Assembly: GCA_017615355.1 (NCBI GenBank)
Contig: JAGAAJ010000062.1
Span: forward strand, 1 to 64,000
Direction of reading: 5' to 3'
From: Prevotella sp.
Lineage (GTDB): Bacteria > Bacteroidota > Bacteroidia > Bacteroidales > Bacteroidaceae
Length of the DNA stretch: 64,000 nucleotides
The notes below the pieces were generated by a model, which saw nothing but the letters and a program-made list of their open reading frames with translations, did not search any database and was not told the origin of the DNA. The translations under genes were made by a program, and so were the position numbers. Shown piece after piece: positions 27,129 through 35,550 of this stretch. Position 1 is the stretch's first letter, and each line of letters begins with the position of its first letter.

Positions 27129-29003
27129 ATGAAAAAAATTGCCTTATTTGCTACTGCCAGCATGCTGCTGTTTGCCAGTTGTTCTAAAGAGAACGACATC
27201 TACAATCTCTCACAGGATGAGATGAATGCAGCACTTATCAAGACTAATACCGAAAAGGTATTTGGTGTTACCTTCGACCCTAACCACGACTGGAACACCA
27301 CTACCAGCGGCGAGGTGACCATTCAGGCTGACGCTTCTGTCAAGAAAGTTCAGCTATTGGTTTATGTATGTGAAATTACCGACCCCTCTACGCCTTCTTA
27401 CGTCACGCGTAATGCAATGAAGTTGCTGAACCAGACTGAGACCAACGGACAATCTACCATCAAACTGAATTACGACGCACCTCAGGACAACCTCGGTCTC
27501 TACGTTGCTTTCAGCACTGATCATGGTTATTTCGTGAGAAAGGTAGAAAACAACAGTGCATCGCTTGAGAGCACAGGAAATAGCAGGATGACTAGAGGCG
27601 AGACATTGGACACTGGCTACACACTGCCCGACGGAGACTTTACCATTGCCAATATCATTCCCTCGTATGCTTCCGAACGCACCTGGAATACTGGCGAAAA
27701 GCTCTACGAACTGAGCGATGAAGCCTATGGCAACCTGAAGTTGACATCAGCTACGGAAACGGACTATTCCGATGAATTCAAAGAGATTTTCAGAGGCTTG
27801 GTGTTCTCGTATTTCCCCAACGGAAGAGATTATAACAATCTTCCAAAAGTCAAGCAGAGCGAATATTACAACGAGGGTGCATATCTCACCACTACTGGCG
27901 AACCCATCATCGTAACGCCCATGTATAAGTGCGACCACCCACAGGAATATGGTGCCGAAGTATACAACTCCGACCTCTATTACTACTATTATCCCGCAAA
28001 AATAAATCCTGATACCACCTATCTGAAAAACTTACCCAAGTACAAAGCAATCCCCTTCAATCAGAGCTTTACTGAAACTGAAGACGATTACATCAGCAAA
28101 CACGGTTCCTTTGCCTTGCTGTATTACGGTGACGGCATACCTCAGGTGGGCACCAAAGGCAGCTTCTACTTCCCCGAAAACTACAAGATTGGCTTTATGG
28201 TACGTGCCAAGACCACTTATGAAAGCGGAAAGAAGCAGGGTGAGGTTTACGCTGACGGTCGCTTAAACAACTGGATTAACAAAGTCAAAAAGTACAACTT
28301 CTTCAGCTCATTTAAAGACGCTAACAATCATGTTGAGGATGATATCCCACGTGCAGCATGGTTTACCTACGAAGGAAGGAAGTTCATGTGCTGGGAGTCT
28401 GGCACCGACGCTGACTTCAACGACATTATCATGGAGGTACAGGGAGGCAAGCCCATCGGTGATGATATTGATCCCGACCCCGAAGTCTTTACCTACTGCT
28501 TTGAGGACACTTGGACGGGCGACTATGACTTAAACGATGTCGTTATCAAGGCTACCAGAGAGAGTAAGACTAAGGTAGTGTATAACATCGTTGCCTGCGG
28601 TGCACACAAAGAGCTGTGTATCCTCAACATCAATAGCGGTGTCATCACTGATGACGCAGAGATACATGGTCTCTTCGCTTTGACTCCCAATGATTTCATC
28701 AATACTGATGGCAGCAACAAATGCGAATATGTCACCGTAACTAAGACTGTTCCTGAGACATTCAGCTTCAGAGATCCTGCAACTATGCCCCAGATCCTCG
28801 ACAAGTCCACAGGCAATATCATCAAAGTGTCCAAAAAGGGAGAGAGTCCTTACGGTATCATGATTCCTAATGACTTCAAGTATCCTATCGAGAAAACCTG
28901 CATCAAGTTTGCTTACCTGAGGTTCAACGAGTGGGGCGAGAAAGCCGTTCTCTCTACTAATTGGTACACAGAACCCGTAGAATCAAAAGTTTACAAAAAG
29001 TAA
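27129..29003 (+). CDS. LruC-domain surface lipoprotein
   Basis: A 624-residue lipoprotein with lipobox LLFASCSKEND (Cys18 lipidation). The middle part has a DUF4114-like block ending FMCWESGTDADFNDIIMEVQGG; the C-terminal part is a LruC domain beginning YCFEDTWTGDYDLNDVVIKATRES, with the paired acidic FEDxxxGDYDxNDV motif suggesting calcium binding. Such proteins are common exported lipoproteins of Bacteroidetes; no enzyme activity is evident. It is divergent from the AraC-GH105 pair and stands alone. Confidence 0.85.
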   Translation: MKKIALFATASMLLFASCSKENDIYNLSQDEMNAALIKTNTEKVFGVTFDPNHDWNTTTSGEVTIQADASVKKVQLLVYVCEITDPSTPSYVTRNAMKLLNQTETNGQSTIKLNYDAPQDNLGLYVAFSTDHGYFVRKVENNSASLESTGNSRMTRGETLDTGYTLPDGDFTIANIIPSYASERTWNTGEKLYELSDEAYGNLKLTSATETDYSDEFKEIFRGLVFSYFPNGRDYNNLPKVKQSEYYNEGAYLTTTGEPIIVTPMYKCDHPQEYGAEVYNSDLYYYYYPAKINPDTTYLKNLPKYKAIPFNQSFTETEDDYISKHGSFALLYYGDGIPQVGTKGSFYFPENYKIGFMVRAKTTYESGKKQGEVYADGRLNNWINKVKKYNFFSSFKDANNHVEDDIPRAAWFTYEGRKFMCWESGTDADFNDIIMEVQGGKPIGDDIDPDPEVFTYCFEDTWTGDYDLNDVVIKATRESKTKVVYNIVACGAHKELCILNINSGVITDDAEIHGLFALTPNDFINTDGSNKCEYVTVTKTVPETFSFRDPATMPQILDKSTGNIIKVSKKGESPYGIMIPNDFKYPIEKTCIKFAYLRFNEWGEKAVLSTNWYTEPVESKVYKK

Positions 29004-29035
29004 TAGATTCAATAAGTGATATAAAGCACATTTCG

Positions 29036-29076
29036 GTTCCCCATGAAAAAGCAAACTTGTGTTTTTCATGGGGAAC
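29036..29076 (+). terminator. Hairpin after the LruC gene
   Basis: Long stem GTTCCCCATGAAAAA / TTTTTCATGGGGAAC; no clean T run follows, so termination is inferred from the stem only. Confidence 0.55.
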
Positions 29077-29173
29077 TATCTTGTCAAGACGTCTCATATT
29101 TCATGTTTATTGAGTGGCATTTCATAAAATAAACATGAAAAATGACAGGAAAAAGAAAAAAGTATGCTTAAAA

Positions 29174-29205
29174 TTTGTTGGTAACGGAAAAAAGCAGTAC
29201 CTTTG
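29174..29205 (+). promoter_or_regulatory. Promoter for tRNA-Lys
   Basis: TTTG at 29174-29177, 20-bp spacer, TACCTTTG at 29198-29205. The sequence GTACCTTTGCACCCGC is identical to that before the tRNA-Met gene at 61243. Confidence 0.75.
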
Positions 29206-29227
29206 CACCCGCAAAACGAAAAGCGAT

Positions 29228-29300
29228 GCACCCGTAGCTCAGTTGGTAGAGCACCTGACTCTTAATCAGGGTGTCCAGGGTTCGAGCCCCTGCGGGTGTA
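29228..29300 (+). tRNA. tRNA-Lys (anticodon CTT)
   Basis: Cloverleaf with acceptor GCACCCG / CGGGTGT, D-arm GCTCAGTTGGTAGAGC, anticodon stem CCTGA / TCAGG with loop CTCTTAA (anticodon CTT at 29261-29263), and T-arm CAGGGTTCGAGCCCCTG. The 3' CCA is not encoded. Confidence 0.97.
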
Positions 29301-29309
29301 CTTTAAGAC

Positions 29310-29349
29310 AGAAGTGACAGGCCATCAGGCTTGTCACTTCTACTTTTTT
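29310..29349 (+). terminator. Terminator after tRNA-Lys
   Basis: Stem AGAAGTGACAGGCC-type hairpin (AGAAGTGACA / TTGTCACTTCT) followed by ACTTTTTT. Confidence 0.8.
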
Positions 29350-29423
29350 CGGCTCTGTAGATTATTCATAGCGGGAATTTATATCAGTCTTCTATATCGC
29401 ACATTGTTCTTCAGGTTGGCTTT

Positions 29424-30503
29424 TCAGGGTTGTCGATGGAGCCAGCAGACGACGGGATAATGGTCACTGGCCTCAACAGTATCGTCGACATAGCAGTTGT
29501 AGGATTCGTAGTGGGAGGAGCAGAGGATGTCATCAATGCGGAAACGGAAGCCTGTCTTGCGATAAGAGAATCCGAGACCGCAGCCACTCTCTACGAAACA
29601 GTCAGTAAGACCCTGTGCGATGGTACGACGGACATAAGAAATGGGTGTGTCATTCATGTCACCGCAGACAATCATAGGATAGCTACTATACCGCTCGATA
29701 TAGTCGTGGAGCATGTCGGCCTGACGTGCACGTATGCCCATAGAAGAGGAGAGCTTTCCGATAATCATTCGTGTCTGGGCCTGTGCCTGCTCGTGATCCA
29801 TGTCGCCAGTAATCATATCATTGTAGCGTTGGCGGTCAACTATTGTCAGATGAGTAGTCTCAAGGTGAAAGTTAACGAAGCAGACGGTATCGTGTCCTAT
29901 TTGGAGGAAGAAAAGAGCGGCACCATTGCCCTGCGAGGGAATGGGAATCTTCTCCTTGCGCAGGATGGGATAGCGTGAGTGAATGCCTACAGCATTGATA
30001 ATGGCGCTGGAAATGGTGCCCAGCTGCACGGTATCATTATAGGGATAGAGCAGCGAGAGGTCGTGAAGCGAATCCACCATAGTCACGATATCCTCCTGCA
30101 GACAAACGATGTCGGCGTTCTGCTGTTTCAGGTAGTTGTAGATGAGTTCCTGAGAGTTGGGGGATTCCTTCACCTCATTGTACCAGTCAACGTTGTAGGA
30201 GATGACCTTCAGGCTTCCTGCCGGCGGTTCGTGGTGAAAGTTAATGGGGAAATAGACGCGGATGGCTGGAATGGCGAGCAGATAGGCTGCAAGGGGTATC
30301 CAGGCACGTCGCCAATTGATGATGAGCCAGCCAATAAGGACGAGAAGGTTGACCAGGAGAAAGAAAGGAAACACCATACCGGCACAGCCGAGGAAAGGAT
30401 GTTTCTCAGGGTCAATGTGGTCGCTGTAAGCCACGAACACCAGCATGACCGCTGTAGCGACGCTGGCGCCAATGAACACATTCTTCAGAATAGTCTTGAC
30501 CAC
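29424..30503 (-). CDS. Membrane-anchored endonuclease/exonuclease/phosphatase-family protein
   Basis: A 359-residue protein. Three N-terminal TM segments (residues about 8-28, 38-64, 67-85) precede an EEP domain on the far side of the membrane: LKVISYNVDWYNEV (Asn), ADIVCLQEDIV (Glu), VCFVNFHLETTHL, MIVCGDMNDTPISY (Asp-x-Asn) and the final EASDHYPVVCWL (Asp-His). All catalytic positions are present. The substrate (phospholipid, inositol phosphate or nucleic acid) cannot be told from the sequence. It follows the rhomboid gene by 39 bp, so they may form an operon. Confidence 0.88.
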   Translation of the reverse strand: MVKTILKNVFIGASVATAVMLVFVAYSDHIDPEKHPFLGCAGMVFPFFLLVNLLVLIGWLIINWRRAWIPLAAYLLAIPAIRVYFPINFHHEPPAGSLKVISYNVDWYNEVKESPNSQELIYNYLKQQNADIVCLQEDIVTMVDSLHDLSLLYPYNDTVQLGTISSAIINAVGIHSRYPILRKEKIPIPSQGNGAALFFLQIGHDTVCFVNFHLETTHLTIVDRQRYNDMITGDMDHEQAQAQTRMIIGKLSSSMGIRARQADMLHDYIERYSSYPMIVCGDMNDTPISYVRRTIAQGLTDCFVESGCGLGFSYRKTGFRFRIDDILCSSHYESYNCYVDDTVEASDHYPVVCWLHRQP

Positions 30504-30542
30504 CTCTTACGTGAACCTTTCTACCTATTATCCAATAACCTC

Positions 30543-31502
30543 TCAGCGATCCCGACTGGCCTCAAAGAGACGCTGCTTTTCCTCTTTCGTCAGGCTGTCG
30601 TAGCCGCTCTTGCGAATCTTGTCAAGGATGGCATCGACCTCGGCCTGCCGCTCTTTCTTCTTCGCGTTGTATTCCATATCATCCTCACGAGTAGGGCCAT
30701 AGCCGGCCTGACGGGTATCGGTGTGCTGCTGTTGCTTCTGGCTCTGGCGTGATTCGAAGTTACGCCGCATGTTCTCAAAGAACTGTTTTCCGTTACCCAT
30801 ATTGAAGGATCTGCCCGGATGCTTGCGCCAATAGAGGATGAGCAGCAAACCGAAGAGCATACCTCCCAAGTGAGCCACGTGAGCTACACCGTCGCCACTT
30901 GAACTATAAGCCAGGACAAGCTCAAGCACGGCATATATACAGATGAACCACTTGGCCTTAATAGGCACAGGAAGGGGGAAGACAAAGAGTCGTTCATTGG
31001 GGAAGGTCATACCAAAGGCAAGGAGAATGCCGTAGACCGCTCCTGAGGCACCAATAGTATTCAGCCAGTTATTCACGTAGAGTCCCACGGGGATATGCAT
31101 ACGTCCCATGTTGGTCTCTACTGTAAACGGCGTGAGGTCAGTATCACTCATGGTGAGCAACCCCTGCGACGAGCACTCGATGTACTGCACAAGTTCCTGA
31201 CACAGTCCTGCACCGATGCCACAGACAAGATAATAGACGAGGAATTTCTGCGGTCCCCATACGCGTTCTATGACACAGCCAAACATCCACAAGGCAAACA
31301 TATTAAAAAAGAGATGTGTAAAGTTGCCATGCAGGAACTGATAGGTGATGAGCTGCCATACGTTAAAGTCAGGTGCCATGAAGAAGTGCAGACTTCCCCA
31401 GCGCTCCAAATCAAACTGATTTTTGAACACCAATGCTGCCAAAAACACCACTATGTTGATGAGCAGCAGATTCTTGGTTATTGTCGGTATGTTACGGAAC
31501 AT
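30543..31502 (-). CDS. Rhomboid-family intramembrane serine protease
   Basis: A 319-residue membrane protein. Six TM segments carry the rhomboid motifs: YQFLHGNFTHLFFNMFALWMFG (HxxxxHxxxN), the catalytic serine in TIGASGAVYGILLAF (GxSG), and the catalytic histidine in VAHVAHLGGMLFGLLLI. The C-terminal cytoplasmic tail is Q-rich and charged (RQSQKQQQHTDTRQAGY) and ends in a short helical region with KEEKQRLFEASRD. It cleaves membrane proteins inside the bilayer; the substrate is unknown. Confidence 0.93.
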   Translation of the reverse strand: MFRNIPTITKNLLLINIVVFLAALVFKNQFDLERWGSLHFFMAPDFNVWQLITYQFLHGNFTHLFFNMFALWMFGCVIERVWGPQKFLVYYLVCGIGAGLCQELVQYIECSSQGLLTMSDTDLTPFTVETNMGRMHIPVGLYVNNWLNTIGASGAVYGILLAFGMTFPNERLFVFPLPVPIKAKWFICIYAVLELVLAYSSSGDGVAHVAHLGGMLFGLLLILYWRKHPGRSFNMGNGKQFFENMRRNFESRQSQKQQQHTDTRQAGYGPTREDDMEYNAKKKERQAEVDAILDKIRKSGYDSLTKEEKQRLFEASRDR

Positions 31503-31649
31503 CTTTTGTATTTACGATTTACCTATTTACAATTAACGATTTCTACGTTATTTTGGCCGCAAAATTACGAAAAATATCTGTTTTACGGCATAAAAACGGG
31601 GTAAAAGCAACTTTTTTTCAATAAAAAAGTGATTTTTTCTGAAATTTTG

Positions 31650-31680
31650 TTTGTATTATGAAAACTTTCTTCTATATTTG
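31650..31680 (+). promoter_or_regulatory. Promoter for the HU gene
   Basis: TTTG at 31650-31653, 19-bp spacer, TATATTTG at 31673-31680, then a 67-bp A/T-rich leader. The rest of the 245-bp gap holds only echo-type AT sequence (TTTACGATTTACCTATTTAC). Confidence 0.75.
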
Positions 31681-31747
31681 CATCGAAATACGGACCAAAG
31701 AATCATAAAACCTTTATTTATAACTATTTTTTAAAACCTTTTTTATT

Positions 31748-32020
31748 ATGAACAAGACAGAATTAGTTGACAAGATTGCAGCCGGTGCAGCTATCACCAA
31801 GGTTGACGCAAAGAAGGCTCTCGAGGCCGCTGTTGCAGCAGTGAAGGAAGCTCTGATCGCAGGCGACAAGGTTGCCCTGATTGGCTTTGGTACTTTCGGT
31901 GTGAACGAGCGTCCCGCTCGCAAGGGCATCAACCCCTCCACCAAGAAGCAGATTACCATCAAGGCTAAGAAGGTGGTGAAGTTCAAGGCTGGTGCTGAGC
32001 TGGCTGATGCACTGAACTAA
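31748..32020 (+). CDS. hup: HU-family DNA-binding protein
   Basis: A 90-residue protein matching canonical [84 protein letters not shown]. The beta-arm ([22 protein letters not shown]) is intact. Nucleoid-associated protein. Strong promoter and strong terminator, consistent with high expression. Confidence 0.96.
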   Translation: MNKTELVDKIAAGAAITKVDAKKALEAAVAAVKEALIAGDKVALIGFGTFGVNERPARKGINPSTKKQITIKAKKVVKFKAGAELADALN

Positions 32021-32044
32021 GAAATTGACAATTAAGAACAAAAT

Positions 32045-32082
32045 GACTCCGTCGATGATCTTTCACTGACGGAGTCTTTTTT
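32045..32082 (+). terminator. Terminator after hup
   Basis: Perfect 9-bp stem GACTCCGTC / GACGGAGTC followed by TTTTTT. Confidence 0.9.
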
Positions 32083-32125
32083 GTAGCTATTCGTTTCTTG
32101 AAAACGACCTCACTCCAACTGAGGT

Positions 32126-32602
32126 CTACTTCCACTCGCTATAGGGGTGATGACGCAGGTGTGAGTTGTAGTAGCGGCGGTCGCCTGTTACCTCGTCACC
32201 TATGAAGTCAGGCTTCACGTAAGACTCATCGGCGCTGTGTAGTTCCACCTCGGCAATGACCAGTCCGTCGTTGTCGCCGTGAAACTCGTCTACCTCAAAG
32301 GTATGCTCGCCACTATGTACCAGATAGCGAGTCTTGTCGATGATGCCCGGCTCGCAGAGCAGCATCAGGTGCTCCGCCTCGTCAAGGGTGATGGGTTTCT
32401 CAAACTCATATCGGCTCAGGCCTCCATCCATCGACGGGCTCTTGATGGTGAGGAAAGCCTCGTCATCACGCAGGCGCACCCTGATAGTGCATCGGCCGCC
32501 GCTGCTGATATAGCCTTGACGGATATGACTGCTGGCATGAGCCTGACGGCGGTAAGCGTCGTTCCTGACCAGGAACTTCCGCTCTATCTCCATTCCACTC
32601 AT
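32126..32602 (-). CDS. CYTH-domain (triphosphate tunnel) protein
   Basis: A 158-residue protein. MEIERKFLVRND supplies the ExExK signature; later come IRVRLRDDEAFLTIKSPSMDGGLSRYEFEKPI, IDKTRYLV, TFEVDEFHGDNDGLVIAEVEL, the alternating charged strands of the tunnel. Short CYTH proteins hydrolyse triphosphates such as tripolyphosphate or thiamine triphosphate; the substrate is not determinable. The ATG at 32593 (MEIERKF) fits the family as well as 32602. It starts 6 bp after the small membrane-protein gene upstream. Confidence 0.9.
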   Translation of the reverse strand: MSGMEIERKFLVRNDAYRRQAHASSHIRQGYISSGGRCTIRVRLRDDEAFLTIKSPSMDGGLSRYEFEKPITLDEAEHLMLLCEPGIIDKTRYLVHSGEHTFEVDEFHGDNDGLVIAEVELHSADESYVKPDFIGDEVTGDRRYYNSHLRHHPYSEWK

Positions 32603-32608
32603 CGGCCG

Positions 32609-32764
32609 CTATGCTGTGATGGCCAGATAAGCCACATAGAACACGGCCATAGCCACGAAGACGCCAATAATCCAAGCCACTACTTTCTTGCCGCCTTCTT
32701 CCTGTTTCTTCGCGTAAGCCTTCTGCTTCGCGTTCATTTTCTTCTCTTTTTCTTTCTTTGCCAT
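32609..32764 (-). CDS. Small single-pass membrane protein
   Basis: A 51-residue protein: very basic N-terminus (MAKKEKEKKMNAKQKAYAKKQEEGGKK) and one C-terminal TM helix (VVAWIIGVFVAMAVFYVAYLAITA). No known family. It has its own promoter (32801-32808) and precedes the CYTH gene by 6 bp, so the two are probably co-transcribed. The frame extends to 32830 but the promoter lies inside that extension. Confidence 0.75.
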   Translation of the reverse strand: MAKKEKEKKMNAKQKAYAKKQEEGGKKVVAWIIGVFVAMAVFYVAYLAITA

Positions 32765-32800
32765 AGTATTATTTATTGTTTGTTTGGTCTTTTTGTGGTG

Positions 32801-32808
32801 CAAAGGTA
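32801..32808 (-). promoter_or_regulatory. Promoter -7 box for the small membrane protein and CYTH gene
   Basis: TACCTTTG on the minus strand, 36 bp upstream of the ATG; divergent from the aldo-keto reductase promoter. Confidence 0.65.
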
Positions 32809-32850
32809 CAAATAAGCGAGGAAAAAGCAAAAGAAATACCTTTTTTTTTA

Positions 32851-32858
32851 TATCTTTG
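32851..32858 (+). promoter_or_regulatory. Promoter -7 box for the aldo-keto reductase operon
   Basis: TATCTTTG followed by CACC, 34 bp upstream of the ATG. Confidence 0.65.
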
Positions 32859-32892
32859 CACCGAAAAACAAGAAAAACAAAAGCAGAAGATT

Positions 32893-33861
32893 ATGCGTTA
32901 CACAGAATTAGGAAAGACGGGAATGAAGATTTCCCACCTCAGCTTTGGCGCCTCGTCGCTGGGCAGCGTGTTTCATGAGACCAACGAGAAGGACAGCTTT
33001 GCGGCAGTAGAGGCAGCCATCGACGGCGGCATCAACTTCATCGACGTGAGCCCCTACTATGGCCATTACAAGGCAGAGACGGTCTTGGGCAAGGCTCTGC
33101 GCAACATCCCCCGTGACAAGTATTATCTCAGCACGAAGGTGGGACGCTACGGCAAGGACGGCAAGAACACATGGGACTACTCCGCTCAGCGTGTCACCGA
33201 CAGCGTCTATGAGAGCATGGAGCGCCTGGGCATCGACTATATCGACCTGATCAACGTGCATGACATCGAGTTCCAGGGTGATCTGCCCGGCGGACTGCAG
33301 AAGGTGGTGGACGAGACGCTGCCCGCACTCTTCGAGCTGAAGAAGAAAGGTGTGGTGGGCCATGTAGGCATCACCGACTTGCAGCTTGCGAATCTGAAAT
33401 GGGTGGTGGAGAAATGCCAAGAGCAAACAGCCAACAGCCAAGAGCCGACGGTCGAAAGCATCCTGAATTTCTGCCACTATACGCTGAACGACGACGCACT
33501 CAGCGACTACCTCGACTTCTTCGAGCAGCATGGTGTGGGCATCGTCAATGCCTCACCGCTGTCGATGGGCCTGCTGTCACAGCGCGGAGTGCCCGCCTGG
33601 CATCCTGCTCCGAAGGCATTGGTGGAGGCCTGCCAGCGTGCAGCCGAGCATTGCAAGGCCAAGGGCTATGCCATCGAGCGTCTGGCTGTGCAGTATTCTG
33701 TGAGCAACCCGCGCATCGCCTCGACGCTGTTCTCATCGGCCAATCCCGACAACGTGCGCCGCAATATCCAATGGGCCAACGAAGAGCCCGACTGGCAGCT
33801 CGTCGACGAGGTGAAAGCCATCATCGGCGACCAGCAGCGAGTCACTTGGAAAAACTCATGA
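32893..33861 (+). CDS. Aldo/keto reductase, probable L-fucose or L-galactose dehydrogenase type
   Basis: A 322-residue TIM-barrel oxidoreductase: MRYTELGKTGMKISHLSFGASSLG, the catalytic Asp/Tyr in GINFIDVSPYYGHYKAETVLGKAL, the Lys in YYLSTKVGRYG, the His in YIDLINVHDIEF. The C-terminal NADP loop region is SNPRIASTLFSSANPDNVRRN. It most resembles aldose 1-dehydrogenases (D-threo-aldose/L-fucose, L-galactose). Its TGA overlaps the ATG of a sugar mutarotase gene, so both probably act on the same deoxyhexose. An echo insert (QTANSQEPT, 33419-33452) sits in a surface loop. An upstream start at 32776 crosses the promoter and is rejected. Confidence 0.88.
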   Translation: MRYTELGKTGMKISHLSFGASSLGSVFHETNEKDSFAAVEAAIDGGINFIDVSPYYGHYKAETVLGKALRNIPRDKYYLSTKVGRYGKDGKNTWDYSAQRVTDSVYESMERLGIDYIDLINVHDIEFQGDLPGGLQKVVDETLPALFELKKKGVVGHVGITDLQLANLKWVVEKCQEQTANSQEPTVESILNFCHYTLNDDALSDYLDFFEQHGVGIVNASPLSMGLLSQRGVPAWHPAPKALVEACQRAAEHCKAKGYAIERLAVQYSVSNPRIASTLFSSANPDNVRRNIQWANEEPDWQLVDEVKAIIGDQQRVTWKNS

Positions 33862-34241
33862 TTATGGAAGGATATGTTCAGCGTCTTTCTGACGGAAAGA
33901 CAAAGCGCTACGTGCAATATTTGGAAATCAGCGACGACCCTGAGCTGATAGCCCAGTATCGCAAGTGGCACAGCGAGGAATACAGCTGGAAGGAGATTCG
34001 CGAAGGCATCCGTGAGGTGGGCATCCTTGAGATGGAGCTCTACCTCATCGGCAACCGTCTGACGATGATTGTCGATGCGCCTGCCGACTTCAACTGGGAG
34101 GAGGCCATGAACCGTCTCGCCACCCTGCCGCGTCAGGCCGAGTGGGAGGCTTTCGTCTCAAAGTTCCAGGGTTGTGCCGCCGATGCCCGCAGCGATGAGA
34201 AGTGGCAGCCCATGGAGCGCATCTTCCACTTGTATGAATGA
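33858..34241 (+). CDS. L-rhamnose/L-fucose mutarotase family protein (COG3254)
   Basis: A 127-residue protein starting MIMEGYVQRLSDGKTKRYVQYLEI. It has the short ferredoxin-like RhaM fold: IAQYRKWHSEEYSWKEIREGIREVGILEMELYLIGNRLTMIVD and the C-terminal WEAFVSKFQG ... DEKWQPMERIFHL. RhaM-family proteins interconvert alpha and beta anomers of L-rhamnose or L-fucose. ATGA overlap with the upstream aldo-keto reductase; with a fucose dehydrogenase-like neighbour, fucose is the more likely sugar, but this is inference. Confidence 0.9.
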   Translation: MIMEGYVQRLSDGKTKRYVQYLEISDDPELIAQYRKWHSEEYSWKEIREGIREVGILEMELYLIGNRLTMIVDAPADFNWEEAMNRLATLPRQAEWEAFVSKFQGCAADARSDEKWQPMERIFHLYE

Positions 34242-34243
34242 AA

Positions 34244-34275
34244 AAAGGCGGCATCTCGTTGGAGGGGCCGCCTTT
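34244..34275 (-). terminator. Terminator after prfB (faces the mutarotase stop)
   Basis: Stem AAAGGCGGC / GCCGCCTTT; on the minus strand it is followed by a run of T (34241-34246 read as A on plus). Confidence 0.8.
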
Positions 34276-34277
34276 CG

Positions 34278-35399
34278 TTATGCTTCGTCCTCTGACGGGA
34301 ACTCCATCAGGTAGGCCTTGATGAAGCCATCGAGTCCGCCGTTCATCACGCTGTCCACATCGCGTGTCTCATAGTTGGTGCGATGGTCTTTGACACGCTT
34401 GTCGTCGAAGACGTAGCTGCGAATCTGACTACCCCACTCTATCTTCTTCTTACCGGCCTCGATCTTGGCCTGTGCCTCGAGGCGCTTCTTCATGGCACGG
34501 TCGTAGAGCTGACTCTTCAGCAGCTTCAGGGCACGCTCCTTGTTCTTAGGCTGGTCGCGTGTCTCCGTGTTCTCGATGAGAATCTCCTCCTGCTCACCCG
34601 TGTCGGGGTCGGTGTACCAATAGCGCAGGCGAACGCCCGACTCCACCTTGTTCACGTTCTGACCGCCGGCACCTGACGAGCGGAAGGTGTCCCACGAGAG
34701 CTTGGCGGGGTCGACATATACCTCGATGGTGTCGTCGACGAGCGGACTGACGAAGACGCTGGCAAACGATGTCATGCGCTTGCCCTGAGCATTGAAGGGA
34801 CTGACACGCACCAGGCGATGCACGCCGTTCTCCGACTTCAGATAACCGTAGGCATACTCGCCGCCCTCTATCTGCATGGTGACACTCTTGATGCCGGCAT
34901 CGTCGCCTTCGAGGATATTGGCGATGGTCACCTTGTAGTCGTGTGCCTCGGCCCAGCGCATATACATACGCATCAGCATCTGTGCCCAGTCCTGGGCCTC
35001 AGTGCCACCGGCGCCGCTGTTGATCTTCAGCACACAGTCCATCGGGTCCTCCTTCTGGCGCAGCATGTTCATCAGTTCCAGGTCCTCGATGGCCTTGATG
35101 GCGTGGTCATAGTCGGCGTCCACCTCCTGCTCCGTCACCATCTCCTCCTTGTAGAAATCGAAGGCCAGCTGCAGCTCGTCGGCTCGCGTGCGTACATTAT
35201 TATATCCGTCTATCCATTTCTTGATGCCGCGCACTTTCTTCATCTGTTCCTCGGCACGCTTCGGGTCGTCCCAGAAGTCAGGAGCCTGCGTGCGCAGCTG
35301 CTCCTCTTCCAGCTCCACTTTCTTCTCGTCTATCTTCAGGTAATGGCAGAGTTTGTCGGCCCTGTCCATCACGTCTTTCAGTTGGTCTTGTGTTATCAT
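34278..35399 (-). CDS. prfB: Peptide chain release factor 2
   Basis: A 373-residue class I release factor. The stop-codon recognition motif SPF is in RLVRVSPFNAQGKR and the peptidyl hydrolysis motif GGQ in RSSGAGGQNVNKVESGVRL. The N-terminus MITQDQLKDVMDRADKLCHYLKIDEKKVELEEEQ reads straight through the position where many prfB genes have an in-frame UGA and +1 programmed frameshift: here CAT TAC CTG AAG ATA GAC has no stop, so autoregulation by frameshifting is absent. Start chosen at 35399; a TACTTTTG box lies only 4 nt upstream (see findings). Confidence 0.96.
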   Translation of the reverse strand: MITQDQLKDVMDRADKLCHYLKIDEKKVELEEEQLRTQAPDFWDDPKRAEEQMKKVRGIKKWIDGYNNVRTRADELQLAFDFYKEEMVTEQEVDADYDHAIKAIEDLELMNMLRQKEDPMDCVLKINSGAGGTEAQDWAQMLMRMYMRWAEAHDYKVTIANILEGDDAGIKSVTMQIEGGEYAYGYLKSENGVHRLVRVSPFNAQGKRMTSFASVFVSPLVDDTIEVYVDPAKLSWDTFRSSGAGGQNVNKVESGVRLRYWYTDPDTGEQEEILIENTETRDQPKNKERALKLLKSQLYDRAMKKRLEAQAKIEAGKKKIEWGSQIRSYVFDDKRVKDHRTNYETRDVDSVMNGGLDGFIKAYLMEFPSEDEA

Positions 35400-35403
35400 G
35401 GTG

Positions 35404-35411
35404 CAAAAGTA
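35404..35411 (-). promoter_or_regulatory. Possible -7 box immediately before prfB
   Basis: TACTTTTG then CACC and the ATG at 35399. No clear -33 box at the usual distance, so less certain than the others. Confidence 0.4.
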
Positions 35412-35508
35412 CAAAGATTTATGGAAAATAAGGCTAAAATCGGCAAAAAAGAGAGAATTCCCTAACGAATTTTAGGGATTTTCCTATAGATGTTTCACGG
35501 AAAAGACT

Positions 35509-35516
35509 TACCTTTG
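35509..35516 (+). promoter_or_regulatory. Promoter -7 box for the glycine-zipper lipoprotein
   Basis: TACCTTTG followed by CATCG, 34 bp upstream of the ATG. Confidence 0.65.
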
Positions 35517-35550
35517 CATCGTAATGAATCACTAAAAAGGACGAAACGAT

